From assembly GCF_003471585.1 (NCBI RefSeq), contig NZ_QRJO01000007.1:21037-85036 (forward strand): 64,000 nucleotides of DNA, written 5' to 3'. The notes under the pieces are model-generated. The model was given only the letters and a program-made list of their open reading frames with translations, did no database searches and was not told the origin of the DNA. Source of the DNA: Collinsella sp. AM18-10 (lineage in GTDB: Bacteria > Actinomycetota > Coriobacteriia > Coriobacteriales > Coriobacteriaceae). Below are positions 40,709-49,064 of the stretch, piece by piece. Position 1 is the stretch's first letter; every line of letters starts with the position of its first letter. The position numbers and the translations under genes were made by a program.

Positions 40709-41647
40709 TTAGCGGGATTTCTGCCTGGTGCTATCGAGATTCTGCCTCGCTGCTCGATAGCTCGAAGGAGTGCACCCCATTTGTTCTTTAAATACCTGGC
40801 CAAGATGGCTTGCCGTTATAAATCCGCATTGGCACGCGACTGTCTGTACCGTTCGCGTGGTGTGTGCCAAAAGTTCGCAAGCACGGTTTATGCGGTATGC
40901 GCGTAGATATGCCGCCGGGGTCGTTCCTGCACAAGTTTCGATAATGCGGTAACACTCTCTTTCGCTTACGCCGGCTGCAGATGCCATCTGGGGCACATCT
41001 ATAGCGGCTGCATAGTTTGCGCGGATAAAGTCCAGGATTGCCTTGAACTGTACGTCGCGGCTGGTCATCCAAGAGGCGCCGTCGGAGGAAAAGAGCGGTT
41101 CGGCCTTGGCGTAAATCTGAATCCAGAGCTCTGACAAGTTATTTCGAAGCGCCATCTCATTCTGCGGCCGTTGAAGGTCGTGGCTAAAGGAACTCTTTAG
41201 CAAATCGATAAAGGGCATATCGTCGGGGTTGGTGGGCGACCATTTGAGCACATCGACGCCTCGACATTGCAGCAAAGGATTGATATAGCGCTTTTGAAGG
41301 CGTCCCGCGGGATCGCCGAGCATCGACGGCTGCAAGATATGCAACATTTGAATGGCTGGTGCCGAATTGGGTGATTGCAGCGTGCTGTGCAAAACGCCGC
41401 CGTTGATAAAGCCGGCGGACCCTTCCTCAAAGCGCACGTGTTCATGAGCCGCGCGCGTTCGATAGTCAATCGCTCCCTGCTCCATGTAGAAAAGCTCGAC
41501 TTCGGAATGCCAGTGCCAGGGGACGGAATTGCCCGGATAGCGAGCGAATTCTGCGCGTTCGGCAATATAGGGCCAGTCTCCGGCGGTCTCGGGAAACGCT
41601 TCCTCGCGTCCTCCGCGGTGCAATTCTATGTGATCCATGTTTCGCAT
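40709..41647 (-). CDS. AraC-family transcriptional regulator
   Basis: 312 residues. An N-terminal cupin sensor (about 25-110) has VPWHWHSEVELFYMEQGAIDY and EEGSAGFINGGVLHS. The C-terminal double HTH (about 205-300) has IDVPQMASAAGVSERECYRI, ETCAGTTPAAYLRAYRINRA and VACQCGFITASHLGQVFKEQ. This layout is typical of sugar-responsive activators. A Met at codon 4 is an alternative start. Its target is unclear; the HAD gene downstream is the nearest candidate. Confidence 0.87.
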   Translation of the reverse strand: MRNMDHIELHRGGREEAFPETAGDWPYIAERAEFARYPGNSVPWHWHSEVELFYMEQGAIDYRTRAAHEHVRFEEGSAGFINGGVLHSTLQSPNSAPAIQMLHILQPSMLGDPAGRLQKRYINPLLQCRGVDVLKWSPTNPDDMPFIDLLKSSFSHDLQRPQNEMALRNNLSELWIQIYAKAEPLFSSDGASWMTSRDVQFKAILDFIRANYAAAIDVPQMASAAGVSERECYRIIETCAGTTPAAYLRAYRINRACELLAHTTRTVQTVACQCGFITASHLGQVFKEQMGCTPSSYRAARQNLDSTRQKSR

Positions 41648-41672
41648 GGCATCAGTATAAAGCGCAATGGGC

Positions 41673-41882
41673 TTAGATTGCTCTTGCCTGTTCGGGGAAC
41701 GCCTTGTCTAGGGATGCTTGGAGCTTTTCGAAGGATGCTCGTAAGTTGAGGCTCTGATCGGCTGAGCGCTTGGTTTTTGTGGTGGGGGAGTCGAGGAGGC
41801 CGTTTCTCTGTGTCGGGGGGAAGGAGAAAAGGTTTGCATGTTTTAGGGATGGCTGCTGTGCTGCGTCATTGGAAGAATGCAT
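41673..41882 (-). CDS. Possible small protein gene with strong ribosome-binding site
   Basis: 69 residues, polar and helical at the C-terminus (SLNLRASFEKLQASLDKAFPE). AGGAGG (41893-41898) lies 10 nt before the ATG on the minus strand, which is the main support. No family recognised, no membrane segment. It sits 25 bp upstream of the AraC gene on the same strand and could be its leader gene, or chance. Confidence 0.35.
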   Translation of the reverse strand: MHSSNDAAQQPSLKHANLFSFPPTQRNGLLDSPTTKTKRSADQSLNLRASFEKLQASLDKAFPEQARAI

Positions 41883-42135
41883 GCTTTTGCGGCCTCCTCG
41901 ATATCCACCAAAAGGATGCGCTCGGGGTTTGCTGCTAGGTCCCGTGCGCTGGCTACATTATGCCGCGGCTGCCGCAAAGAAGCGCTAAAGAAAGGCTTAA
42001 CCTGGTTTGGTGTTACGATGAAACTGCAGGTCAGAGGTATCGAGTAACACTCTTGAAAGGTTTTGAGCTTAAGGGCTTTCTAAGGTTTGTGACGTGGATG
42101 TGGCGCGGACGTGCGTAGCGTGTGAATGCTCGCTG

Positions 42136-43113
42136 TTAGCGCTGCGGCTCTGTGGCGCGCACCTGCTCGATGACCTTTTCCATCGTGGCGTCGATGCGGT
42201 CTTTTTTGAGTTCGCATTCCCAGATGGTTATGGGCGTCCAGCCCATTTGAGTGAGCGCTGCCACAGCAGCACGGTCGCGCTCGACGTTGCGACGGAACTT
42301 TGCCTCCCAAAACTCAACATTGCGCTTGGGCTGGCTCGGATTGCACTTGGGGCAGCGATGCCAAAAACAGCCGTTGACAAAGATGGCGATCTTGCGCCCG
42401 GGAAAGGCGATGTCGGGCTTGCCGGGTACCTTCCACTCCAGGCGATAGCCCGTAAGGCCCGCTGCGCGCAGACACTGTCGTACGAGCAGCTCGGGCTTGG
42501 TGTTGGCACGCTTGTTGCCCTTCATGGACTTTTTGATGGCGGCGCGACGGCGGACCAGTTCGCGCTCGTCAGCGGAGAGGTCCGAGGTGTCGATGCCGTC
42601 CAGCAGGCCGGGCTTGGGGCGCTTTTTGCTGCGGCGCTTAGGTTTACGTTTGGGCTTGGTAGCAGATTCGTCTGCCGCGGTGGCCTCGGCGCCGTTAGCC
42701 TCGAGCCGGTCTTCCTTCAGCTCAATCAGGGCATCAATGAGCCCCTTGTCGGCGGGCATCCATTCCACCGTGGCAAGCGAGGTGCGCGGAATCCAGCGGA
42801 TATCGAGCTGGCGGTCGTGCTTCTGAGGTTCATCGGATTCATCGGCGAGCGAGCAGTAGTAGCACTCCATGGAGAGATGAAAATCGGGGTAGTCATACTC
42901 AACGGTGTAGAAATCACGCAGGTTGATGACTTTGACCTGCAGCTCCTCCATGAGTTCGCGGCGTACGGCGTCCTCGGGCGTCTCGCCGCGCATGAGCTTG
43001 CCACCGGGGAACTCCCAAAGTCCCTGCATGTCGCCATAGCCGCGCTGCACGGCAAGCAGCTCGTCAGATCCTTCCTTGCGAATGATCCCAGCGGCAACAT
43101 GAACAGTCTTCAA
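42136..43113 (-). CDS. Nudix hydrolase fused to Vsr-type mismatch endonuclease
   Basis: 325 residues in two domains. Residues 1-135 are MutT/Nudix: the Nudix box GKLMRGETPEDAVRRELMEE spans 38-57, with the catalytic REL-x-EE at 52-57, and WEFPGG precedes it. A Lys/Arg-rich linker (about 150-170, KPKRKPKRRSKKRPKP) leads to a Vsr endonuclease (about 190-318): KRANTKPELLVRQCLRAAGL, catalytic Asp234 in PGKPDIAF, the zinc-site NGCFWHRCPKC (249-257), NVERDRAAV and TIWECEL. MutT-type proteins remove oxidised nucleotides, while Vsr nicks T:G mismatches. No cytosine methylase is nearby. Both catalytic sets appear intact. Confidence 0.88.
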   Translation of the reverse strand: MKTVHVAAGIIRKEGSDELLAVQRGYGDMQGLWEFPGGKLMRGETPEDAVRRELMEELQVKVINLRDFYTVEYDYPDFHLSMECYYCSLADESDEPQKHDRQLDIRWIPRTSLATVEWMPADKGLIDALIELKEDRLEANGAEATAADESATKPKRKPKRRSKKRPKPGLLDGIDTSDLSADERELVRRRAAIKKSMKGNKRANTKPELLVRQCLRAAGLTGYRLEWKVPGKPDIAFPGRKIAIFVNGCFWHRCPKCNPSQPKRNVEFWEAKFRRNVERDRAAVAALTQMGWTPITIWECELKKDRIDATMEKVIEQVRATEPQR

Positions 43114-43257
43114 CAGGAGCCCTCTCTCAACATCAACACATGGCAGACTACGCTTACCTTACGCAACGGTAAGGCAAGCGTAAGCCATATCGATGGTAGC
43201 CGACTCGGCTTCTTGCGACTATAGATGCCGTAGACTAATCGCAAGAAAGGACTCGGT

Positions 43258-44043
43258 ATGCAAACCACGCACATGGCGACCCCGGTACTGGAGGTCGCGC
43301 ATCTCGAAAAGGTATATGGAGCGCTGGGCAACGTGACCCGCGCGCTCAATGACGTCAGCTTTACGGTCAACCGCGGCGAATTCGTTGGCATCATGGGCGC
43401 TTCGGGCTCGGGCAAGTCGACGTTGCTCAACTGCGTGTCGACCATCGATGCCGCCACGAGTGGCACCATTCGCATCAACGGGCAGGACGTTACGCGCATG
43501 AAGCAGGCCAAGCTCTCGCAGTTCCGCCGCGAGGAGCTGGGCTTTATCTTCCAGGATTCCAACCTGCTCGATACGCTCACGGCACGCGAGAACATCGCCC
43601 TGCCGCTCACCATTGCCCGCACAAACTCGGCAGAGATCTCGACCCGCGTGCAGGACGTGGCCGCGCGCCTGTCCATTAGCCAGGTACTCGACAAGTACCC
43701 CTACCAGATGTCCGGTGGTCAGCAGCAGCGCGTTGCCGCGGCTCGCGCGCTCGTCACCGACCCCACCATGATCATGGCTGACGAGCCCACCGGCGCCCTC
43801 GATTCCAAGAGCGCCCGCCTGCTGCTCGAGAGCCTGGAGGCCCTGAATCGCCGCCTGCGCGCCACCGTGCTCATGGTCACGCACGATAGCTTTGCCGCCA
43901 GCTACACGAGCCGTGTGCTGTTTATTCGCGACGGCAAGATCTTTACCGAGCTGCGCCGCGGCGACACCGACCGCCGAGAGTTCTTCGACCGCATTATGGA
44001 GGTCGTTGCCATGATGGGCGGTGAGGGCTCCGATGCTCTGTAA
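43258..44043 (+). CDS. ABC transporter ATP-binding protein, Bce/MacB type
   Basis: 261 residues. Walker A GASGSGKSTLL near 47-57, Q-loop FIFQDSNLLD near 97, signature MSGGQQQRVAAARAL near 150, Walker B IMADEPTGALD near 172 and the H-loop VTHD are complete. Partner permease overlaps by 11 nt. This pairing with a large FtsX-type permease is the BceAB peptide-antibiotic detoxification type. No histidine kinase or response regulator adjoins, although such modules usually have one. Divergent from the Nudix-Vsr gene. Confidence 0.9.
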   Translation: MQTTHMATPVLEVAHLEKVYGALGNVTRALNDVSFTVNRGEFVGIMGASGSGKSTLLNCVSTIDAATSGTIRINGQDVTRMKQAKLSQFRREELGFIFQDSNLLDTLTARENIALPLTIARTNSAEISTRVQDVAARLSISQVLDKYPYQMSGGQQQRVAAARALVTDPTMIMADEPTGALDSKSARLLLESLEALNRRLRATVLMVTHDSFAASYTSRVLFIRDGKIFTELRRGDTDRREFFDRIMEVVAMMGGEGSDAL

Positions 44044-46234
44044 ACTCGCTTGGGGCAACGTCCGCCGCGCCGGCCGCGACTACCTCGTCTACCTTTTGAC
44101 GCTCACCCTGGGTGTCACGGTCTTCTATGCCTTCAATACCGTCTCGATGCAGGTCGACATTGCCGGCATCAAGGAGGAGGGACTGTCCGAGCTCATGGGC
44201 AGCATGCTCGGCTACCTGACGTACTTTTTGGCCGGTGTCATGGCCTTTTTGATGGTGTACGCCAATAACTTCATCATGAAACGCCGCAAGAAGGAGTTTG
44301 GCCTGTACCAGGTGCTCGGCATGGGGCGCGGGCGCGTCGCCACGATCATGGCGCTCGAGACCGTGATAGTATCGGTCGTGGCCTTTGTCGCCGGCATTGT
44401 GCTGGGCGTGGGGCTCTCCCAGCTCATGACGTTCTTTACGGCTTCGCTCTTTAAGACACAGATCGCCAATTTCCACTTCTTTTTCTCGGTGCATGCGTTC
44501 AACCTGACCCTTGCCTGCATGCTCGTAATGTTCGTGCTCACGCTCCTGCTGAACCTTCGCGCCGTGCGCCGTACCAAACTCATCGAGCTTATGGGTGCCG
44601 AGCGTCGCAACGAGAGCATCAAGACACGCAACCCCTGGATCGCGATTGCCATCTTTGCTGTGGGCGTGGTGCTTGTGGGCGTGGCCTATTACCGTCTGCT
44701 ACGTGATGGGTTCCCGCTAACCGAGACGGGCGACAAGCTGGACGGGGCAATGAGCCAGTTTGGCATCACCACGGCCATGGTCACGGTAGGCACCTTTGCC
44801 CTGTTCTGGGGACTCTCGGGCATGCTCATCAAGCTGCTGCAGAGCCTGCGCGGCGTGTATTGGCGCGGACTTAACATGTTTACCGTGCGCCAGCTTGCGG
44901 CCAAGGTCAACACGGTGTGCTTTTCGATGGGCGTCATCGCGATGATTCTGTTTTTGGCCATTACCTCGGTGACGTGCGGTATGTCTATTGCCAATGTGAT
45001 GAACGAAAACCTGGAGCGCTATAACCCTGTTGACGTGTCTCAGACGTATGTCTATTACACGCCCGAAACGCTCGACTACTACAAGGAGTATGTCAATCCG
45101 TCTGAGGCCGATCGCATGGTGCTGGCCGATGCAACGGTCGATTTGTACGCTGCATGGCATGGCGAGCGCAAGTCGGCGGACAACAACGACGAGACCGGCA
45201 AAAAGGTCAATATCGCCGATGTTGCCGGTGAGCATGTGCAGATCGATTCGTATCTGAGTTACCCGCTTGGCGGCTCGGGCCCCTCGGTGGTGGCGGGCGA
45301 GATGTGCAAGGCCATGGGCGAAAAGCTTCCCAAGGCGCTCGAGGGAAGCAACGCCGATGCGATGGGTCTGTATGTGACGCCGGCGAGCCAGTACAACAAA
45401 CTGCGCCAGATGATGGGCGAGGAGCCGGTGAGCATTGGCCGCGACCAGTATTTGCTCACGTGTGATATGGGCGGTGAGCTGGGCGACCTGTACACCAAAT
45501 ACATGGCCGGCGGCCATACCCTCACCTTGGGCGGGCATGAGCTCAAGCCCGCAACCGATAAGTCGGACGAGGACACGGCGGCCATCGCCAACTCGGCGAT
45601 GGGCAGCAATCCCGGTACCGTGGTCGTAGCCGATGAACTGCTGTCCCAGCTTAATCTGCAGCCGTATTCCAGTAATCTGCTCGTTAACTACAAGCAGGGG
45701 ATGGATGTGAGCAAGGCAGACGAGAGCATTAAATACACCATGCTCGACAATCTGCTCGTTGACGGCAAGGAGCCGGGGGGATGGGGAGTCTTCATCACGC
45801 GTTCCGAGATGTACACGCAAGCAGCGCAGATGAACGGCATGATTAGCTATCTAGCCATCTACATTGGCTTTGTGCTGGTCATTGCATGTGCGGCGATTCT
45901 GTCGATCCAGCAGCTCTCCAATGTGGCCGACGGCAGCCGCAGCTATCGTGTGCTGGCACAGATCGGCTGTGACGACCGTCAGATCCGGCATTCGGTGATG
46001 GCGCAGCAAGCGGTGTTCTTCCTGTTCCCGCTGGCAGTGGGCTTGGCGCACTCCTTTGTGGCGCTCAAAGTGATCATCGAGCTGGTGAGCGTATTCGGCG
46101 ATATGAGCATCGCCGGCACCGTGGGTCTTACCTGTGCGATTTTCCTGGCAGCCTATGGCGGCTACTTCCTGGTGACCTACCTCATGAGCGCTGGCATGGT
46201 GCAAGCTGCCATCGCCACCCGTTACAGCGAGTAG
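44033..46234 (+). CDS. FtsX-family ABC permease, BceB type
   Basis: 733 residues from ATG 44033, inside the end of the ATPase gene. About ten transmembrane helices: one near 15-40, a group of three from 55 to 165, two or three between 195 and 320, and three at the C-terminus (from 610). Between about 325 and 600 lies a large extracytoplasmic domain, the hallmark of BceB-type permeases that recognise peptide antibiotics at the membrane. The segment NVRRAGRDYLVYLLTLTLGV begins the protein. Substrate unknown. Confidence 0.87.
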   Translation: MLCKLAWGNVRRAGRDYLVYLLTLTLGVTVFYAFNTVSMQVDIAGIKEEGLSELMGSMLGYLTYFLAGVMAFLMVYANNFIMKRRKKEFGLYQVLGMGRGRVATIMALETVIVSVVAFVAGIVLGVGLSQLMTFFTASLFKTQIANFHFFFSVHAFNLTLACMLVMFVLTLLLNLRAVRRTKLIELMGAERRNESIKTRNPWIAIAIFAVGVVLVGVAYYRLLRDGFPLTETGDKLDGAMSQFGITTAMVTVGTFALFWGLSGMLIKLLQSLRGVYWRGLNMFTVRQLAAKVNTVCFSMGVIAMILFLAITSVTCGMSIANVMNENLERYNPVDVSQTYVYYTPETLDYYKEYVNPSEADRMVLADATVDLYAAWHGERKSADNNDETGKKVNIADVAGEHVQIDSYLSYPLGGSGPSVVAGEMCKAMGEKLPKALEGSNADAMGLYVTPASQYNKLRQMMGEEPVSIGRDQYLLTCDMGGELGDLYTKYMAGGHTLTLGGHELKPATDKSDEDTAAIANSAMGSNPGTVVVADELLSQLNLQPYSSNLLVNYKQGMDVSKADESIKYTMLDNLLVDGKEPGGWGVFITRSEMYTQAAQMNGMISYLAIYIGFVLVIACAAILSIQQLSNVADGSRSYRVLAQIGCDDRQIRHSVMAQQAVFFLFPLAVGLAHSFVALKVIIELVSVFGDMSIAGTVGLTCAIFLAAYGGYFLVTYLMSAGMVQAAIATRYSE

Positions 46235-46269
46235 CAGACGGGCAAAACCGTCGCAAAACCAACGCAAAC

Positions 46270-46312
46270 AACCGCCGCGGAGGGAGTCGGCCCCCTTCCG
46301 CGGCGGTTTTTT
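46270..46312 (+). terminator. Terminator after the ABC transporter
   Basis: Stem AACCGCCGCGGA / TCCGCGGCGGTT followed by TTTT. Confidence 0.9.
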
Positions 46313-46335
46313 GCCTTTCCGGTACGCCTCAGATG

Positions 46336-46456
46336 CAAGTGAGTAGACTTTTTTGGATCTGCCGAGCACATCGCGACAAATGCTCGGTAAAACCGCAGGT
46401 CAGCGCTGTGGCGATTTGGGGTGTGCTCGGCTTCCTGCAAGAAGTCTACTCACTTG
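46336..46456. repeat. 121-bp inverted-repeat element (GTGAGTAGACTT type)
   Basis: Perfect 15-bp ends CAAGTGAGTAGACTT / AAGTCTACTCACTTG. Inside, GCCGAGCACA pairs with TGTGCTCGGC, and AAAACCGCAGGT lies at 46389-46400. Same design as the CTACTAC elements but unrelated in sequence at the ends. Confidence 0.75.
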
Positions 46457-46561
46457 GTTTTTGCTGCTAGAAGACCGCCGCGAGGGAAGGCAACTCCCTC
46501 GCAGCGGCCGACGTTTGTCCAGATAAAACCTGCCAAAATAAACCTGTCCCTTTTTGGCAGG

Positions 46562-47527
46562 TTATCGCTTCCAAAAGTGGAGGATGAGTGTCGTGCGGTT
46601 TTGCTGTTCGGTTTTGACCAGGATGTTGTGGATGTGGGTCTTGACGGTGCCCACGGCAAGGAATAGCTCGTCAGCGATCTCTTGGTTCGATTTGCCCAGT
46701 ACGACCAGACGCATAACTTCGGTCTCACGGTTGGAGAGCTTGTAGGCGTTGCGATAGAAGGGCATCTGCTCTTCTATGTGTCGATCAAGATCGCTGACGT
46801 TCTTTTCCTCGGGCGCCTCCTGCATGCGGATTGAAAGCACGTGGTAGGAGTAGATGATCAGCAGAATCGCAAAGTAGCAGGCAAAGACGTTTTCGCTAAA
46901 GTTGCGTTCGGACAGATATAGTTGCAGCCAAGAGGGCGCCAGACTCATGGGGACAATCAGAATGTTGTAGAAATCCTCGGCAACGATGCAACCGACCAGA
47001 ATAGCGCCGATAATCAGGTGCTTTCGTTGGTTGTTAACGCGTGCCTTCAGCTCGACTTGTGTGCTCTTGCGTGCCGTCCAAAAGATATATAGCCCCACGA
47101 AAACAAGGAATACCTGACGCATCGTGTAGTAGAGCCACTGATGCATGGGGCCGTAGGGGACAGCGACGATAATCAGCAGCTCGCTCAGCAAGAACGTTGC
47201 GACGGGAATGACAAACTGCTTTTTTGAATGCTTGTCGAGCAAATCCATGGCAATGAGCCAAATAAAAGCCTGCGAAGCGGTCGCCACAAAGGTCCGCAAC
47301 ACAGGCATGGTAATTGAGTAATAGTCGCTGGCTGGAAAACTCTGGTTTTGCAGCGTGTATTCAAAAAAGAAAATCTCGGTCATCTCGATGGCATAGCAGA
47401 TAAATACGCCGCTGCCATAGATAAAGAAGCGTCGACGGGACGAGGCATAGGCGGCAAGCGAAAGCACCGCCGTCACAATACAGATCACGAGTATCGCTAG
47501 GGTATAGAAGAACATCAGGGTGTTCAT
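46562..47527 (-). CDS. LuxR-family regulator with multi-pass membrane N-terminus, divergent from putrescine carbamoyltransferase
   Basis: 321 residues. Residues 1-235 contain about seven hydrophobic helices (for example MFFYTLAILVICIVTAVLSLAAY) and SERNFSENVFACYF before the last one. The C-terminal LuxR HTH (about 255-320) reads KLSNRETEVMRLVVLGKSNQ, EIADELFLAVGTVKTHIHNI. Membrane LuxR proteins of this kind are abundant in Coriobacteriia. A close structural homologue is at 54382, sharing SERNxSENV. Divergent position suggests control of the agmatine genes, possibly by sensing an external polyamine. Confidence 0.85.
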   Translation of the reverse strand: MNTLMFFYTLAILVICIVTAVLSLAAYASSRRRFFIYGSGVFICYAIEMTEIFFFEYTLQNQSFPASDYYSITMPVLRTFVATASQAFIWLIAMDLLDKHSKKQFVIPVATFLLSELLIIVAVPYGPMHQWLYYTMRQVFLVFVGLYIFWTARKSTQVELKARVNNQRKHLIIGAILVGCIVAEDFYNILIVPMSLAPSWLQLYLSERNFSENVFACYFAILLIIYSYHVLSIRMQEAPEEKNVSDLDRHIEEQMPFYRNAYKLSNRETEVMRLVVLGKSNQEIADELFLAVGTVKTHIHNILVKTEQQNRTTLILHFWKR

Positions 47528-47723
47528 CTGTCACCGTCCCATCTCATTTATTCTATGGCCGAGCTCTGTATACCTTGTGGGATATAGACGTCTCAACCCT
47601 TCGTTTCATTACGGATTAGGCGCCGAGATACAGCATAGCCGTATACCGTTCGCGGTTCTAGATGGTAAACCCCCTGTAAACTCTTGACCTGCGGGTTTAT
47701 ATTGGTTTAGAGGGGGTGTAACT

Positions 47724-47734
47724 CCGTGAACGGT
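47724..47734 (+). promoter_or_regulatory. Putative catabolic-regulon motif, copy 7
   Basis: CCGTGAACGGT, 124 bp before the putrescine carbamoyltransferase start. A related ACCGTTCGCGGT lies at 47645-47656 and an ACCTGCGGGTTT motif at 47687-47698. Confidence 0.45.
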
Positions 47735-47857
47735 CTTTAATCCCGAATAAACTAGGTAAAAATTGCATACGGGTGAATGATGGTCTTGTCAACACGAGGC
47801 GTGATGTTCGAGCGCCTCATAGTAATAGTCGGCAAGACCGGCGGAAAGGAAATCGAC

Positions 47858-48931
47858 ATGGCACTGCCTAAGGATTTCATCGACACCAACGACTTCACCA
47901 AAGAGCAGATCCTGGCTATCGAGGATCTTGGCCTGGCAATGAAGAAGGCCATCAAGGTTGACGGTTATTATCCGCACCTGCTCCGCAACAAGAGCCTTGG
48001 CATGATCTTCCAGCAGGTCTCCACCCGCACTCGTCTTTCCTTCGAGACCGCTATGACCGACCTCGGCGGTCATGCTCAGTTCTATGGCCCTGGCACCATC
48101 CAGCTCGGCGGTCACGAGTCCCTGGGCGACACCGCTCGCGTTATGGGCTCGCTGCTCGACATCATGATGGCTCGCGTTGACCGTCACAAGGACGTCGTCG
48201 GCCTCGCCGAGGGCTCTGCTGTGCCCGTCATCAACGGCATGTCCGAGTTCAACCACCCCACGCAGGAGATGGGCGACCTCATGACCATGCTCGAGAACCT
48301 CCCCGAGGGCAAGAATATCGAGGACTGCACCCTGGCCTTCATCGGCGACGCCACCCAGGTCTGCGTCTCCCTCATGTTCATCGCCTCCAAGGTCGGCATG
48401 AAGTTTGTCCAGTTTGGACCCAAGGGCCACCAGATCCCCGACGGCGGCCTGCACGTTGGCACCGTTGAGGAGCGCGCCGAGTTCGGCAAGCAGATGATGG
48501 CCATCGCCGAGGAGAACTGCAAGGTCTCCGGTGGCTCCGTCGTCATCTCCGACGACATCGAGTGCATCAAGGGCGCCGACTTCATCTACACCGACGTGTG
48601 GTATGGCCTGTACGACGAGGAGGTCTCGGGCGAGAACTACATGGACGTGTTCTACCCCAAGTATCAGGTCACCATGGACATGATGAACTTCGCCGGCCCC
48701 AGCTCCAAGTTCATGCACTGCCTGCCGGCCACCCGCAATGAGGAAGTCGTCGACGAGGTCATGGACGATCCCGAGCGCTCCCTGTGCTGGGTCGAGGCCG
48801 AGAACCGCAAGCACTCCATCCGTGCTCTCCTTGCCGCCCTGGGCAAGCGCACTCCGCTCAACGACGAGGGTGTCGAGTACTCCGCCAAGGCTGAGCTCCA
48901 CGCCGCTCTCGAGGCTCTCGAGCAGCTCTAA
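47858..48931 (+). CDS. Putrescine carbamoyltransferase
   Basis: 357 residues from ATG 47858 (GAAAGGA seven nt upstream). The carbamoyl-phosphate loop STRTR is at 55-59, with the HPTQ motif in [11 protein letters not shown] and MHCLPATR near 290. The segment [20 protein letters not shown] and the long C-terminal helix follow enterococcal putrescine carbamoyltransferase more closely than ornithine carbamoyltransferase. It splits N-carbamoylputrescine to putrescine and carbamoyl phosphate. Followed by an antiporter and agmatine deiminase, it fits the agmatine pathway. No carbamate kinase is in the window. Confidence 0.88.
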   Translation: MALPKDFIDTNDFTKEQILAIEDLGLAMKKAIKVDGYYPHLLRNKSLGMIFQQVSTRTRLSFETAMTDLGGHAQFYGPGTIQLGGHESLGDTARVMGSLLDIMMARVDRHKDVVGLAEGSAVPVINGMSEFNHPTQEMGDLMTMLENLPEGKNIEDCTLAFIGDATQVCVSLMFIASKVGMKFVQFGPKGHQIPDGGLHVGTVEERAEFGKQMMAIAEENCKVSGGSVVISDDIECIKGADFIYTDVWYGLYDEEVSGENYMDVFYPKYQVTMDMMNFAGPSSKFMHCLPATRNEEVVDEVMDDPERSLCWVEAENRKHSIRALLAALGKRTPLNDEGVEYSAKAELHAALEALEQL

Positions 48932-49064
48932 GCCCCAAGACGCCTAAAAGCACGTTTGCGGGCGGCGGATGCTCGTCTCCTGTCGCCCGCTCACCGAGGC
49001 CCAAGCAATTGCCTTAGTACCTTAGGGCCTCGGATCTGTCCAAGACTGAGCGAAGGAGCTCATT

